From positions 1-64,000 of the forward strand of contig CAXTIU010000002.1 of the NCBI GenBank assembly GCA_964244495.1: 64,000 nt of DNA, written 5' to 3'. Below the pieces are notes generated by a model. That model saw nothing but the letters and a program-made list of their open reading frames with translations, ran no database searches and was not told where the DNA came from. The position numbers were made by a program, and so were the translations under genes. This DNA is from RH-AL1 sp964244495 (lineage in GTDB: Bacteria > Pseudomonadota > Alphaproteobacteria > Rhizobiales > Beijerinckiaceae). Positions 1 through 10,902 of this stretch are shown one piece after another; the first letter of the stretch is position 1; each line of letters opens with the position of its first letter.

Positions 1-1
1 G

Positions 2-304
2 GCTCCGGCGGGCGGCGCCGCGCGGGGGCCGGCGACGGCGGCTCGTGGGAACGGCGCCGCCGCGCGCGGCGGCGAAGGGGGCTTGGCGGGTGGTGGCGCG
101 ACCGGTCGCGGTGAGCGACCGGGTGGCGACTTCGGCGCCAGGGGCGGGCAGGACTTCGGGGGCCGTGGCTTCGGGGGCCGTGGCTTCGGGGATCGTGGCG
201 TCGGCGGGCGCGGCTACCGCGACCGGTTCGCCTTCCGCTTCATTCCCCGTTTTTGCCGGGGATTTCACCGCGCGTTCCCTCGTTGCCGCCGCTTCTATCT
301 CTGA
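2..304 (+). CDS. Gly/Arg-rich protein C-terminus, 5' end outside window
   Basis: The reading frame is open from the left edge to a TGA at 302-304, so only the last 100 or so residues could be present. It is rich in Gly, Ala and Arg and contains RGFGG-like repeats, followed by a basic, aromatic tail with three cysteines. No family is recognisable. A second frame across the same bases is also open and Ala-rich, so the coding call is weak. Compositionally extreme DNA like this often gives spurious ORFs. Confidence 0.3.
   Translation, partial: APAGGAARGPATAARGNGAAARGGEGGLAGGGATGRGERPGGDFGARGGQDFGGRGFGGRGFGDRGVGGRGYRDRFAFRFIPRFCRGFHRAFPRCRRFYL
155..199 (+). repeat. 15-bp tandem repeat, three copies
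   Basis: The unit ttcgggggccgtggc occurs twice exactly and once with changes, in direct succession. In the reading frame noted above it encodes FGGRG / FGDRG. This is probably slippage within a Gly/Arg-rich coding tail. Confidence 0.7.
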
Positions 305-381
305 GCGAACGCGCATGACCGGGTGAAGGATCGCCGCGTCGCTCGGACGAAGGGCGATGCGGTCCCGCCGGTCGCGATGGG

Positions 382-1317
382 CTACCGCGCGAAGGCGAGG
401 TAGCCCGAGATCGTCAACACCGACACCACCGTCGAGACGAGCACGACCTTGCAGGTGATGTCCGCTTCACGGTCATAGAATTCCGCGAGCATGAAGGGAC
501 CCGTTCCCGTCGGCAGCGCGGCGAGCAGCACGGCGGCGTGGGTGAGCAACGGTGACAGGCCGAAGACGAGGGTCGCTAGAACCCAGGCGACGATCGGCTG
601 CAGGATGAGCTTGAAGCCGACGAGGAGCGCGGTCACGCCGTTGACCTGCTCGGCGGTGTTCCGTTCCGCCGCCAGGAACAGGCCGAGCGCGACCAGCGCG
701 CAAGGCGAGGCGGCGCCGCCCAGCAGCTTGAGGAAGGTGTCGGCCGGCGTCGGCAGGTCGAATCCGGCGAGCGGCACCAGGGCGCCGAGCGCCGGGGCCA
801 AGAGAAGGGGGTTGCGCACCAGCGATCCCGCAACCTTCCAGGCGAGCCGGCCCCGATCCGTCTCGGTCTGCAGGCCGATCTCGATGAGGACGATCGCGCT
901 CGCGAAGACGACGCAGACGGTGATGATGGTCGCGATCAGCGTTGGCGCCATCGCCTCGCGTCCGAAGGCGACCAGCGCGAGCGGAAACCCCATGAAACCG
1001 ATGTTGGCGTAGCCGGCGTTGAGGCCGTCGATCGCGGCATCCGCCAGGTGCCGAGGCCGGCGCAGCCTGACCGCGACCGTCAGCGCGAAGGTCAGCACGG
1101 CGCTGAGGCCGAAGGCGGCGATGAAGCCCGGCTGCCAGATTTCCGCCCAGCGCGCGTGGGCGATGATGTCGAAGAGGAGGGCCGGCAACGCGAGGGTCAC
1201 GACGAAGCGGTTGAGCTCCGAGGTCGCGGCGGGGCCGAGGACGTCGAGGCGCCGGGCGAGCCATCCCGCGAAGATCAGCGCGAAGCTGGGCAGGACGACC
1301 GCGATGGTCGAGAACAT
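382..1317 (-). CDS. AEC family transporter (auxin efflux carrier/malonate permease type)
   Basis: This 311-residue integral membrane protein has about ten hydrophobic segments in the two-block arrangement of the AEC family. The first helix begins MFSTIAVVLPSFALIFAGW, the usual N-terminus for the family, so I use the ATG at 1317 rather than the ORF extension to 1404. Family members export or take up small organic anions; the substrate cannot be read from sequence. It lies about 150 bp downstream of thiC on the same strand and might share its TPP-controlled transcript. That would suggest a thiamine-related substrate, but this is inference. Confidence 0.88.
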   Translation of the reverse strand: MFSTIAVVLPSFALIFAGWLARRLDVLGPAATSELNRFVVTLALPALLFDIIAHARWAEIWQPGFIAAFGLSAVLTFALTVAVRLRRPRHLADAAIDGLNAGYANIGFMGFPLALVAFGREAMAPTLIATIITVCVVFASAIVLIEIGLQTETDRGRLAWKVAGSLVRNPLLLAPALGALVPLAGFDLPTPADTFLKLLGGAASPCALVALGLFLAAERNTAEQVNGVTALLVGFKLILQPIVAWVLATLVFGLSPLLTHAAVLLAALPTGTGPFMLAEFYDREADITCKVVLVSTVVSVLTISGYLAFAR

Positions 1318-1467
1318 CGATGAGCCGATCAGCGGGAGGCAGGTCGGCTCAACCCGTAGCGGGCCCGTACGTGGAAAACCAATGCCGTGGCGCGTCGCCG
1401 CCATGACCCTGGCGCATCGCGCCCCGCTTTCGGCGACGTCCCTCCGCCAGCCGGCGAGGCTGCGGCG

Positions 1468-3321
<1,854 letters not shown>

Positions 3322-3399
3322 CGCGATCTCCATTGCGACACTCACGGGATGCGAAGGGCGCTGGGATGGCGGGCGTCTTGCGGGACGATCCCGCCGCTG

Positions 3400-3480
3400 C
3401 CGGTCCCTGCGCTGGCATTACCCAGGTTCAGGTTCGAAGGGTATGATCTCAGCCGCTTACTCAGCAGCACCCCTGTGGCT
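3400..3480 (-). promoter_or_regulatory. TPP riboswitch (THI element) of thiC
   Basis: Read on the minus strand, this stretch has the conserved THI-box order: GGGGTGC, then CTGAGA, then ATACCC, then GAACCTGA, then GGGTAATGCCAGCG-AGGGA. It lies about 80 bases before the thiC start. Between it and thiC, positions 3394-3380 form a perfect six-base-pair hairpin (GCGGGA-TCG-TCCCGC) that could belong to the expression platform. No U-tract follows, so control is more likely at translation initiation or by Rho than by intrinsic termination. Binding of thiamine pyrophosphate should lower thiC expression. Confidence 0.95.
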
Positions 3481-3628
3481 GGCATCGACGCTAACGCGGA
3501 CGGGGGCCGTCCGCAAGCTCGGCCGGACGGCGGAGGATCGCACGGGGCACGAGCGCCCGTCCACATCCTTCGCCGGAACCCGGAACGCGGCGGGGCCGTT
3601 CGCCCGGCGTGTGAAGGAGTGCGGGCGG

Positions 3629-4666
3629 ATGGCGGCGTCGGAGAACCTGTTTCGCGAGGCCGTGGCCGGGTTCGAGGCGGATAAGCCCACGCTTATCATG
3701 ACGCACAACGACGCGGACGGCTTGTCGGCGGGCGCTCTGTTCGCCCGGATGTTCGAGCGGCTCGGGCGCGCGCACGTCGTCCGCCTCGTCGGCCGGGGTG
3801 AGAACCCGTGGTCGACGGCGATCCGCGAAGAGTACGCCGGCAGCGCCTTCGGCGGCCTGATCGTCGCCGACCTCGGTTTGCGCGAGGGCGCGGTGTTGCC
3901 CGGCGTGCCGACGGTGGTGGTCGACCACCACGTGCCGACCGGGGCCGCCGGCGGCGCGACGATCATCACCGGCTTCGGCGCCGACCCGATTCCCTCCACC
4001 AGCCTGCTCGCCCAGCGCTGCGCCGCCGCGATGGTCGACGCTGACGACTGGCTGTGGCTCGCCGCGATCGGGCTGATCGGCGACTACGGGGACAAGGCGC
4101 CCTTCGCCGAACTCGCTGCCGCCAAGGCGCGCTACACCGCCACCGCGCTGCGCGAGGCGACGTCGCTGGTGAACGCGCCCCGCCGCACCGGAGGCGGTGA
4201 CGCGGCGCCGGCCTTCGCGCTGCTGATGGCAGCGGAATCCCCCAAGGACGCGGTCGGGGACCGCCACGCCGAGACCGCCGCCCTGCGCGCCGCGCGCGAG
4301 GAGGTGAAGGCGGCCGTGGAGGTCGGCAAGCGGGTCGCCCCCCGCATCCACGGCGACGTGGCCCTGATCCACCTCGACACGCCATGCCAGATCCATCCGC
4401 TGATCGCCCAGGCTTGGCGCACCCGCCTCCGCGACAAGATCGTGATCGCCGCCAACCACGGCTATCGCGAAGGCTGGGTGCATTTCGCAGCCCGCTCCGC
4501 CACAGGGCGCAACCTCGTCGAGTTCCTGCGCGAGGTGGCGCCGCCCGGCGCGGACGAAGCCTACGGCAACGGCCACGAGCAGGCGACCGGCGGCGCCCTG
4601 CGACCGGAGGATTGGCGGGCGTTCCTCCGCAACATCGGCGCGGATGACAGGAAGGTGGCGGCGTGA
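3629..4666 (+). CDS. DHH family phosphoesterase
   Basis: This 345-residue protein has the DHH-superfamily signatures. They are HNDADG at residues 26-31, DHH at 99-101 after a hydrophobic strand, and a C-terminal DHHA1-like element NGHEQATGGAL. These motifs bind two metal ions in RecJ exonuclease, oligoribonuclease NrnA and related phosphodiesterases; the true substrate is unknown. The ATG at 3629 is preceded by AAGGAG nine bases upstream. The stop overlaps the start of the UvsE-like gene by four bases (GTGA), so the two are translationally coupled. That suggests a nucleic-acid role, possibly processing of nicked strands. Confidence 0.85.
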   Translation: MAASENLFREAVAGFEADKPTLIMTHNDADGLSAGALFARMFERLGRAHVVRLVGRGENPWSTAIREEYAGSAFGGLIVADLGLREGAVLPGVPTVVVDHHVPTGAAGGATIITGFGADPIPSTSLLAQRCAAAMVDADDWLWLAAIGLIGDYGDKAPFAELAAAKARYTATALREATSLVNAPRRTGGGDAAPAFALLMAAESPKDAVGDRHAETAALRAAREEVKAAVEVGKRVAPRIHGDVALIHLDTPCQIHPLIAQAWRTRLRDKIVIAANHGYREGWVHFAARSATGRNLVEFLREVAPPGADEAYGNGHEQATGGALRPEDWRAFLRNIGADDRKVAA

Positions 4667-5778
4667 GCGACGCGATGGCGCCGCGCCGGATCGGCTTCCC
4701 CGTCAAGGTCATGGTGCGGCCGGACCTGAAGAGCAACGACACCCGGCGCTGGCAGGCCGGCCCGCACCTGCGAAGCTCGCTTGAATGCCTCGACGCGATC
4801 CTCGACCATTGCGCCAAGCACCGCATCCGCATGTACCGGATGTCGTCCGACCTCGCGCCCTACGCCACCCACCCGGACATGCCGCAGTTCCACGGCATGG
4901 TGCGGGAGAGCGCGGCCGAGTTGCGCGCGGTCGGCGCCAAGGCGCGCGCGCTCGACATCCGCCTGTCGTTCCATCCCTCGCAATACGTGGTCCTGAACAG
5001 CCCCGACCCGGAGCTGGTGCGCAAGAGCGCCTGGGACCTGCTCAGCCAAGCGGAGATCCTGGACACGATGGAGCTCGGCCCCGAAGCGGTGATGGTGATC
5101 CACGTCGGCGGCACCTACGGCGACCGCGAGGCGAGCAACGTCCGCTGGGTCGAGACCTGGGCCACCCTGCCCGAACCGGTGCGGCGCCGGCTGGTGCTGG
5201 AGCACGACGACATCCGCTTCTCCGCCGAGGACGTGCTGTGGATTAACGGTCACACCGGCGTGCCGTTGATCTTCGATCACCAGCACTTCCTCTGCCTCAA
5301 CCCGTCCGGCCGGGACATGATGGAGACCGTGACAGCCATCCTGCGGACGTGGCCCGACGGGGTGCGCCCCAAGATCCACTTCTCCAGCCCGCGCACGGAG
5401 CTGCGCGAGCTGAAGCGCGCGGTGAAGACGCCCAAGACGCCCGTGAAGGTCAAGGCTGGCGCGAAGCCGGCCAAGAAGGCGAGGAAGTTCACCACCGTGC
5501 AGATCGCCCCGGTCTGGACCGGCCACGCCGACTACATCCATCCCTTCGAGTTCATGGGCTTCATGCGCGCCGCGCGGCACCTGGATTTCGACGTCATGTT
5601 GGAAGCCAAGGTCAAGGACATGGCCCTGCTCCGCCTACGGCCGGACATGCTGCGCTACGCGCCCGACGTGGCCGCCCAGTTCGGCCTGCACGCGGCGGAG
5701 AAGGCCTTGTTCGAGGCCGAGGACGCGTCGCAGGACGAGCGCGAAGTCGACGACGAGACGGTGGACGAGGCGGCGTGA
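4663..5778 (+). CDS. uvsE: UV DNA damage repair endonuclease, UvsE/UVDE family
   Basis: UvsE nicks DNA 5' to UV photoproducts and some abasic sites and starts an excision pathway independent of UvrABC. The TIM-barrel motifs are all visible: RMSSDLAPYATHP, LSFHPSQYVVLNSP, HVGGTYGDRE, LEHDD and FDHQHF, which include the metal-binding His, Glu and Asp residues. At 371 residues it is longer than compact bacterial members. Part of the excess is a lysine-rich segment around residues 250-275, probably a linker or DNA-contacting loop. It starts with GTG inside the end of the DHH gene. The C-terminus is acidic. Confidence 0.93.
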   Translation: MSDAMAPRRIGFPVKVMVRPDLKSNDTRRWQAGPHLRSSLECLDAILDHCAKHRIRMYRMSSDLAPYATHPDMPQFHGMVRESAAELRAVGAKARALDIRLSFHPSQYVVLNSPDPELVRKSAWDLLSQAEILDTMELGPEAVMVIHVGGTYGDREASNVRWVETWATLPEPVRRRLVLEHDDIRFSAEDVLWINGHTGVPLIFDHQHFLCLNPSGRDMMETVTAILRTWPDGVRPKIHFSSPRTELRELKRAVKTPKTPVKVKAGAKPAKKARKFTTVQIAPVWTGHADYIHPFEFMGFMRAARHLDFDVMLEAKVKDMALLRLRPDMLRYAPDVAAQFGLHAAEKALFEAEDASQDEREVDDETVDEAA

Positions 5779-5859
5779 GGGCATAGCGCCGCCGCTGTCC
5801 GCTTGCCGAGGCCGAGCGCGGCGGCGCCCGCCCTCACAGGGTGCAGCGCCGCGGCGGCG

Positions 5860-6371
5860 CGCATCGGCGATCCCGTGCCGTGGTCGGGCAACGCCGAGCG
5901 GCGGATGAGCCGCGCGGCGAGCGGGCCGAACTCCGCGTCGATCCCGGGGTTTCGTCGAGCGTCTTCTGCAGGAGGGACGCCGCCTTGTCGTTATCCAGCG
6001 CTTCGGCGGCGGCGCGCAGCGTGCCGTCGTTCGCGATATAGAAGTGCGCGGCGAGCTGGCGTAGGCGATGTTGGCGAGGTCGCGCGCGATGGGATCGCGC
6101 GCGGCGGCGACGCCGGACCTGTTGGCGTCCCTGATCGCCTCCATGACGGGATCGAACGCGCGTCGCGGCAGGAGCCGGCATGACGCGAAAACGTCATCGA
6201 GTCGCTCCGCCTGCCTCATGTTCGCCTCGCCCCGGCGCGCAGCATTCGCCTCAGCAGCGGCGTCGTCGACGTGCGCTCGTTCTCGGCCGCCTGCCTCGCG
6301 CCCTGATGATGCGCGCCGTAGAGGCGTTCGAGGCCGCCGACGAACTGCGCCTTGACGCCGGGTGACACCAT
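5860..6371 (-). pseudogene. Frameshifted DUF892 (YciE/YciF-type ferritin-like) remnant
   Basis: Three minus-strand frames read in succession give one protein resembling the YciE/YciF ferritin-like family. It begins at an ATG at 6371 with FVGGLERLYGAHHQGA. It moves to EANMRQAERLDDVFA after a shift near 6225, to QLAAHFYIANDGTLRAAAEAL near 6060, and to IDAEFGPLAARLIRRSA near 5945. The LERLYGA-like opening and the DNDKAASLLQKTLDET block match the usual first and third helices. At least three shifts make a functional product unlikely. Its end is not defined because the last frame stays open into uvsE. Confidence 0.7.
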
Positions 6372-6468
6372 GATGCGATCGTCTCCGAACGGTCGCGTCG
6401 CCGCATCAAGGCGCGAGCGGCATCGACCATTCCCCGGCGCCGCGGCGGGCGGATGGTCGACCGCCGCA

Positions 6469-8223
6469 TCAGCCCGCCGGCTGGTCGCGCTGCAGGCGCA
6501 ATCCCAACGCCGCCGATCGCTCGAAAGCGGCGGCGCGCTCGGACGGCGGCAGCTTCGTCAGCAACGTGCTGAGCCGGTCGTAGAAGCGGACGCGCCGTTC
6601 CTGCTTCCGCCGCCTGCCGCTCGGCACGGCCGTGCGGGCCTCGGCCGCCATCCAACGCTCCAGGACGATCGCCTGCTGCCGATCCGACAGCGGCGGCATC
6701 AGCTTGTAGATGACGATGGCGAGGCAGCACCCCGCGACCGTCGCGAAGACGCTGTTGAAGATGCCGGGCGGGTCGTAGTTCATCTGGTTCGTGACGCCCA
6801 CCGTCGGCAGCAGCAGGAAGTTGACCGCCGCGAGGTAGGGCGCGAACCTCTTGCTCTTGATGCCGAAGGCGCTGAGGAAAAGAATGGGGAAAAGGGCCAG
6901 CGCCAGTTCGGTGAAGCCGTCGAGCTGGGGAAGGACGACGAAATCGAGGACGAGCGCGACGACCACGGTGCCGGCGGTGCCGATGGTGAAACTCTGGCCG
7001 TTCGCGATCGGGGAGGGGCGCGCGGCGAACAGGGTGCACAGGATGCCGACGATCAGGAGGAACGCGGCGCCGGTCGGCCAGCGCGTCTCGACCCAGAAAG
7101 CGAAGGCGGCGGTGACGCCGACGAAGGTTCGCAGGGCCGCGTAGGACGCGCCGACGAAGTCGCGGTGCAGCGTGCGGCGGACGCGACCGAGCGCCGCCGG
7201 CTCGAGGCCGGTTTCCAGCATCGCCAACCCGGCGCGCGCCTGCTCGAACGCCCTGTCGAGGGCGCCCGTCAGGGATGGGTCGGGCGCGGAGGAACCGGGC
7301 ATGGACGGCCTTCCAGCCGCGCCCTCGCCGATCCCGGACCGACTTGCCCCGGACGGACTTGCCCCGGACGGACTTGCCCCGGACGGACTTGCCCCGGACC
7401 GCTTCGTCCCGAGCGCCCACGAAAGCAGCAACGCGTCGGCGAGGCCCAGCGTCGCCCGCCGCAGCGCCGGTTTGGTGCCCCGCCGCCACAGGCCGTCGGT
7501 GGCCGCCTCCTCGATGGCGCCGTCGAAGTCCTTGATCCTGGCCATCAGCTGGGCCGCGAGGTCGGCGGCGACCTCGCCGCGACGCAGCGCCCGTGCCGCC
7601 GCCGTCACCTGTTCCAGCATGTCCTTGAAGGTCCGCTGCAATCCCCGCTCGCTGCGTGCCGGGATGAACACCAGCGCCGTGGTGACGTAGAGGGCCACGC
7701 CGAGGAACACCGCGCTGCCGCGCGACAAGGCGGTATCGAAGGCGTCGAGCGGGTGCCCGAATTGTTCGGTGACGACGGTCACGGCGGTGTAGCCGGCGAG
7801 CGCCGCCGCGTAGGACTGAAGGGCGCGGAACAGGCAGGAGAAGAAGGTGCAGAGCGCCAGCCAGACGCTGATCGCGAGGCCGAAGCTCCACCATCCCTGC
7901 GGGAACAGCGCGACGATCACCAGGCCGGCGCAGACGCCGATGGCGGTGCCGAGCAGGCGGTTCACCGCCTTCAGCAGGCTCTGCGAGCGTGACGCCTGCG
8001 CCGTGATGATCACCGTCGACGCCGCCCAGTACGGGGCGTCGAGCTGCAGGGCCATGGCGATCCATAGCGCCGCCAGGGAGCCGACCGACGCCTGGAGCGC
8101 GAACACGAGCGAGTCGCCAAGGCTGTCGCTGAGCGCCAGGAAGGCCAGCGCGGACCGGCCGGCGCCGTTCACCCGGCGGGTCACCCTGGCCAGCGTCGCC
8201 GACGCTCTCGTCGCGATGATCAT
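6469..8223 (-). CDS. FUSC family protein (fusaric acid resistance-like membrane protein)
   Basis: This 584-residue protein has two hydrophobic blocks, about residues 20-190 and 350-480, separated and followed by soluble regions. This is the layout of FUSC/YccS-type proteins, which are linked to export of aromatic acids and other toxic compounds. No HlyD-type membrane fusion partner is adjacent, so it may act alone in the inner membrane. The soluble linker contains four SGASP repeats encoded by a 15-bp tandem repeat and is otherwise low in complexity. The ATG at 8223 begins MIIATRASATLARVTRRV. Confidence 0.85.
   Translation of the reverse strand: MIIATRASATLARVTRRVNGAGRSALAFLALSDSLGDSLVFALQASVGSLAALWIAMALQLDAPYWAASTVIITAQASRSQSLLKAVNRLLGTAIGVCAGLVIVALFPQGWWSFGLAISVWLALCTFFSCLFRALQSYAAALAGYTAVTVVTEQFGHPLDAFDTALSRGSAVFLGVALYVTTALVFIPARSERGLQRTFKDMLEQVTAAARALRRGEVAADLAAQLMARIKDFDGAIEEAATDGLWRRGTKPALRRATLGLADALLLSWALGTKRSGASPSGASPSGASPSGASRSGIGEGAAGRPSMPGSSAPDPSLTGALDRAFEQARAGLAMLETGLEPAALGRVRRTLHRDFVGASYAALRTFVGVTAAFAFWVETRWPTGAAFLLIVGILCTLFAARPSPIANGQSFTIGTAGTVVVALVLDFVVLPQLDGFTELALALFPILFLSAFGIKSKRFAPYLAAVNFLLLPTVGVTNQMNYDPPGIFNSVFATVAGCCLAIVIYKLMPPLSDRQQAIVLERWMAAEARTAVPSGRRRKQERRVRFYDRLSTLLTKLPPSERAAAFERSAALGLRLQRDQPAG
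7333..7406 (-). repeat. 15-bp tandem repeat inside the FUSC gene
   Basis: Four adjacent near-identical copies of a 15-base unit (CCCGGACGGACTTGC on the plus strand, the first copy with one change) are followed by a partial fifth. The length is a multiple of three, so copy-number change adds or removes five residues (SGASP on the minus strand) without breaking the frame. Confidence 0.95.
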
Positions 8224-8322
8224 GGAAGCATCCGTCCCCGTTCGGTCCGACGAGTCGATCCCAGCACGCCCGCCCGCGATGGGAAAGGCGACATGTCTTG
8301 TCGGCTGGACGCGCCGGTCTTG

Positions 8323-10572
8323 TCAGGTGAACGTATTCGTCTTGGGAAAGCCCCTCGGCGGCAGCCGCCCGGCGTCGGCGCGGGCGCCCACCCATTCGGC
8401 GAGCTCCGGCATCCTGACGGTGAAGACGCGCCCCGCCGGATCGGTCCAGCGCAGGCCGTCGGCGAGCGAGAACACGCGGGCGTCCGCGATGCCGCCCTGC
8501 GCGTAGCGCTGCAGGCGCACGCCCTTGCCGCGCCCGAGCTCCGGCACCTGGGAGAGCGGGACGATCAGCAGCCGCCGATTCTCGCCGAGCACCGCGACGT
8601 GGTCGCCGTTCGCCGGCACCAGCAGCGCCGCCTTGGCGGGGGCGTCGAGGTTCAGCACCTGACGCCCCTTGCGGGTGCCCCCGATCATGTCATCCTGGTT
8701 GACGACGAAGCCGCGTCCGTCGGAGCCGGCCACCAGCATCCTCGCGCCGGCCGTGTAGGGCAGCACGGCGGCGATGTCCTCGCCCTCGCCGAGATCAGTC
8801 ATGATGCGGATCGGCTCGCCCTGCCCGCGCCCGCCCGGCAACCTGGCGGCGTCCAGCGTGAAGGCGCGCCCGTCGGTGGACAGCACCAGGACGCGGCTGG
8901 TGGTCTCCGCCGGGAAGCTGGTGCGCAGCGTGTCGTCGCCCTTGAAGGTGAGGCCGCCGAGATCGACCACGTGGCCCTTCAGGGCGCGGATCCAGCCCCG
9001 CTTCGACACCACCACGGTGATCGGCTCGCGCTCGACCAGCGCGGCGCTCGCCGCCTCCATGTCGATCGCCGCCGGCGCGTCGGCCAGCGTGGTGCGCCGC
9101 CGTCCCGGCGGCGTCTCCGGCCCATAGGCCTTGCGCAGCGCCTTGATCTGGCCGGTGATCGCCCGCCACTGGCGGTTCTCGTCGCCGAGCAGCGTCTCGA
9201 CCTCGCCCTTCTCCTTCACCAGGGCGTCGTGCTCGCGCCTGAGCTGCATCTCTTCCAGCTTGCGCAGGCTGCGCAGCCGCGTGTCGAGCACGTAGGTCAC
9301 CTGCACCTCGGAGAGCGCGAAGGTCTTCATCAGCACGTCCTTGGGCTCGTCCTCCTCGCGGACGATGCGGATCACCTCGTCGAGGTTGAGGAACACGACG
9401 ATCATGCCGGCGAGCACTTCGAGGCGGTGCTCGATCTTGCCCAGGCGGTGGCGCGCGCGCCGCACCAGCACGTCGCGGCGGTGATCGAGCCATTGCCGCA
9501 GCGCCTCCTTCAGCGACACCACGCGCGGCACGACGCCGTCGACGAGCACGTTCATGTTCATCGGGAAACGGGTCTCGAGCTCGGTGGCGCGAAACAGTTG
9601 CTCCATCATCACCGACGGCGGAACGGCGCGGTTGCGAGGCTCGATGACGACGCGCACGTCCTCCGTCGACTCGTCGCGGATGTCGGCGACGAGCGGCAGC
9701 TTCTTCTCCGCGAGCAGCTCGGCGATCTTCTCGATCAGCCGGCTCTTCTGGACCATGTAGGGGATCTCCGTGACGGCCACCTGCCATTGCCCCCGCGCGC
9801 CCTCCTCCTTCTCCCAGCGCGCGCGGAGCCGGAACGAGCCGCGCCCGGTGCGGTAGGCCTCCGCGATCGCCGCCGGCGATTCCACCAGGATCCCGCCGGT
9901 CGGGAAGTCGGGGCCGCGCACGAAGGGCAGCAGGTCGTCGGTCATCGCCTCCGGGTGGGCGACGAGGTGGAGCGCGGCGTCGCAGAGTTCGGCGAGGTTG
10001 TGCGGCGGGATCGAGGTCGCCATGCCGACCGCGATGCCCTGCGCCCCGTTGGCGAGCAGGTTGGGGAAGGCGGCCGGCAGCACGGACGGCTCCCGCTCCG
10101 TGCCGGCGTAGTTGTCGCGGAAGTCGATCGAGTCCTCGTCGATCCCCTCCAGCAGCAGCCCGGCGACCGCCGTCATCCGCGCCTCGGTGTAGCGGTAGGC
10201 GGCGGCCGAATCACCATCGATGTTGCCGAAGTTGCCCTGCCCGTCGACGAGCGGGTAGCGGGAGGAGAAATCCTGCGCGAGGCGGACCAGCGCGTCGTAG
10301 ATCGCCTGGTCCCCGTGCGGGTGGAACGAGCCCATCACGTCGCCGACGATCTTGGCGCACTTGCGGAAGGCGGTGCCGGGATCGAGGCGCAGCACCTGCA
10401 TGCCGTAAAGGATGCGCCGGTGCACCGGCTTCAAGCCGTCGCGGGCGTCGGGCAGCGCACGGCCGGTGATGGTGGACAGCGCGTAGGCGAGGTAGCGCTC
10501 CTCGAGCGCGTCGTGCAGGGGAATGTCGTCGATGCCGCCGCCGCCGGGCGGTGGGGGAAGGACCTTGGTCAT
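8323..10572 (-). CDS. parC: DNA topoisomerase IV subunit A
   Basis: ParC is the DNA-cleaving subunit of the enzyme that unlinks daughter chromosomes. At 749 residues it has the alphaproteobacterial ParC opening (PPPGGGGIDDIPLHDALEER), the breakage-reunion domain with the catalytic tyrosine in RYTEARM, and a C-terminal beta-pinwheel region. It is ParC rather than GyrA by its shorter length and start region. At the quinolone-contact helix it reads HPHGDQAIYDALV. The serine of E. coli ParC (position 80) is thus Gln, which I believe is common in this class. No parE is in the window. Confidence 0.95.
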   Translation of the reverse strand: MTKVLPPPPGGGGIDDIPLHDALEERYLAYALSTITGRALPDARDGLKPVHRRILYGMQVLRLDPGTAFRKCAKIVGDVMGSFHPHGDQAIYDALVRLAQDFSSRYPLVDGQGNFGNIDGDSAAAYRYTEARMTAVAGLLLEGIDEDSIDFRDNYAGTEREPSVLPAAFPNLLANGAQGIAVGMATSIPPHNLAELCDAALHLVAHPEAMTDDLLPFVRGPDFPTGGILVESPAAIAEAYRTGRGSFRLRARWEKEEGARGQWQVAVTEIPYMVQKSRLIEKIAELLAEKKLPLVADIRDESTEDVRVVIEPRNRAVPPSVMMEQLFRATELETRFPMNMNVLVDGVVPRVVSLKEALRQWLDHRRDVLVRRARHRLGKIEHRLEVLAGMIVVFLNLDEVIRIVREEDEPKDVLMKTFALSEVQVTYVLDTRLRSLRKLEEMQLRREHDALVKEKGEVETLLGDENRQWRAITGQIKALRKAYGPETPPGRRRTTLADAPAAIDMEAASAALVEREPITVVVSKRGWIRALKGHVVDLGGLTFKGDDTLRTSFPAETTSRVLVLSTDGRAFTLDAARLPGGRGQGEPIRIMTDLGEGEDIAAVLPYTAGARMLVAGSDGRGFVVNQDDMIGGTRKGRQVLNLDAPAKAALLVPANGDHVAVLGENRRLLIVPLSQVPELGRGKGVRLQRYAQGGIADARVFSLADGLRWTDPAGRVFTVRMPELAEWVGARADAGRLPPRGFPKTNTFT

Positions 10573-10902
10573 ACGCCATGGCTAAGGGATGGAAGGGGGG
10601 TCGGCAAGTTCTAGTTTTGTTCCTCACCGCACCTTCGAGCTGCACCCCGCCGCGCGCCGCCGCCCCTCGCGCACGACCACGCCGGGTGGGCGAGGCGCCA
10701 GCGATGCTGAACACCCCCTTAACCCTGCCGCTCAAAAGCCACGGCTTTGCTCGGCGCTGTGGCGGCCCAGCACTAGTGGGCGACGGGCGCCGCCCGTAGA
10801 GGTTTCCCGCGCCGCCAGCCCGGAACCACCTGAGGCTGAGCAGCATTTTCGCCCGGGAGGACCGGGTGCCGAGAACCGGGTGCCGATGTGGCTGGGAACA
10901 CG
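10573..10902. other. Intergenic region between parC and a small membrane protein gene
   Basis: These 330 bases carry upstream sequence for parC (leftward) and for the small gene at 10903 (rightward). A near-repeat of accgggtgccga occurs at about 10861-10886. I see no clear sigma-70 promoter, terminator or RNA gene. The overlapping ORFs have no recognisable product. Confidence 0.5.

Noticed and set aside
3400..3480. GGTTCGAA-like sequence suggesting a tRNA T-arm
   Set aside because: It belongs to the TPP riboswitch; no acceptor or anticodon stem can be drawn.
7333..7406. Possible CRISPR-like repeat
   Set aside because: Units are contiguous 15-mers without spacers and lie in frame inside a transporter gene.
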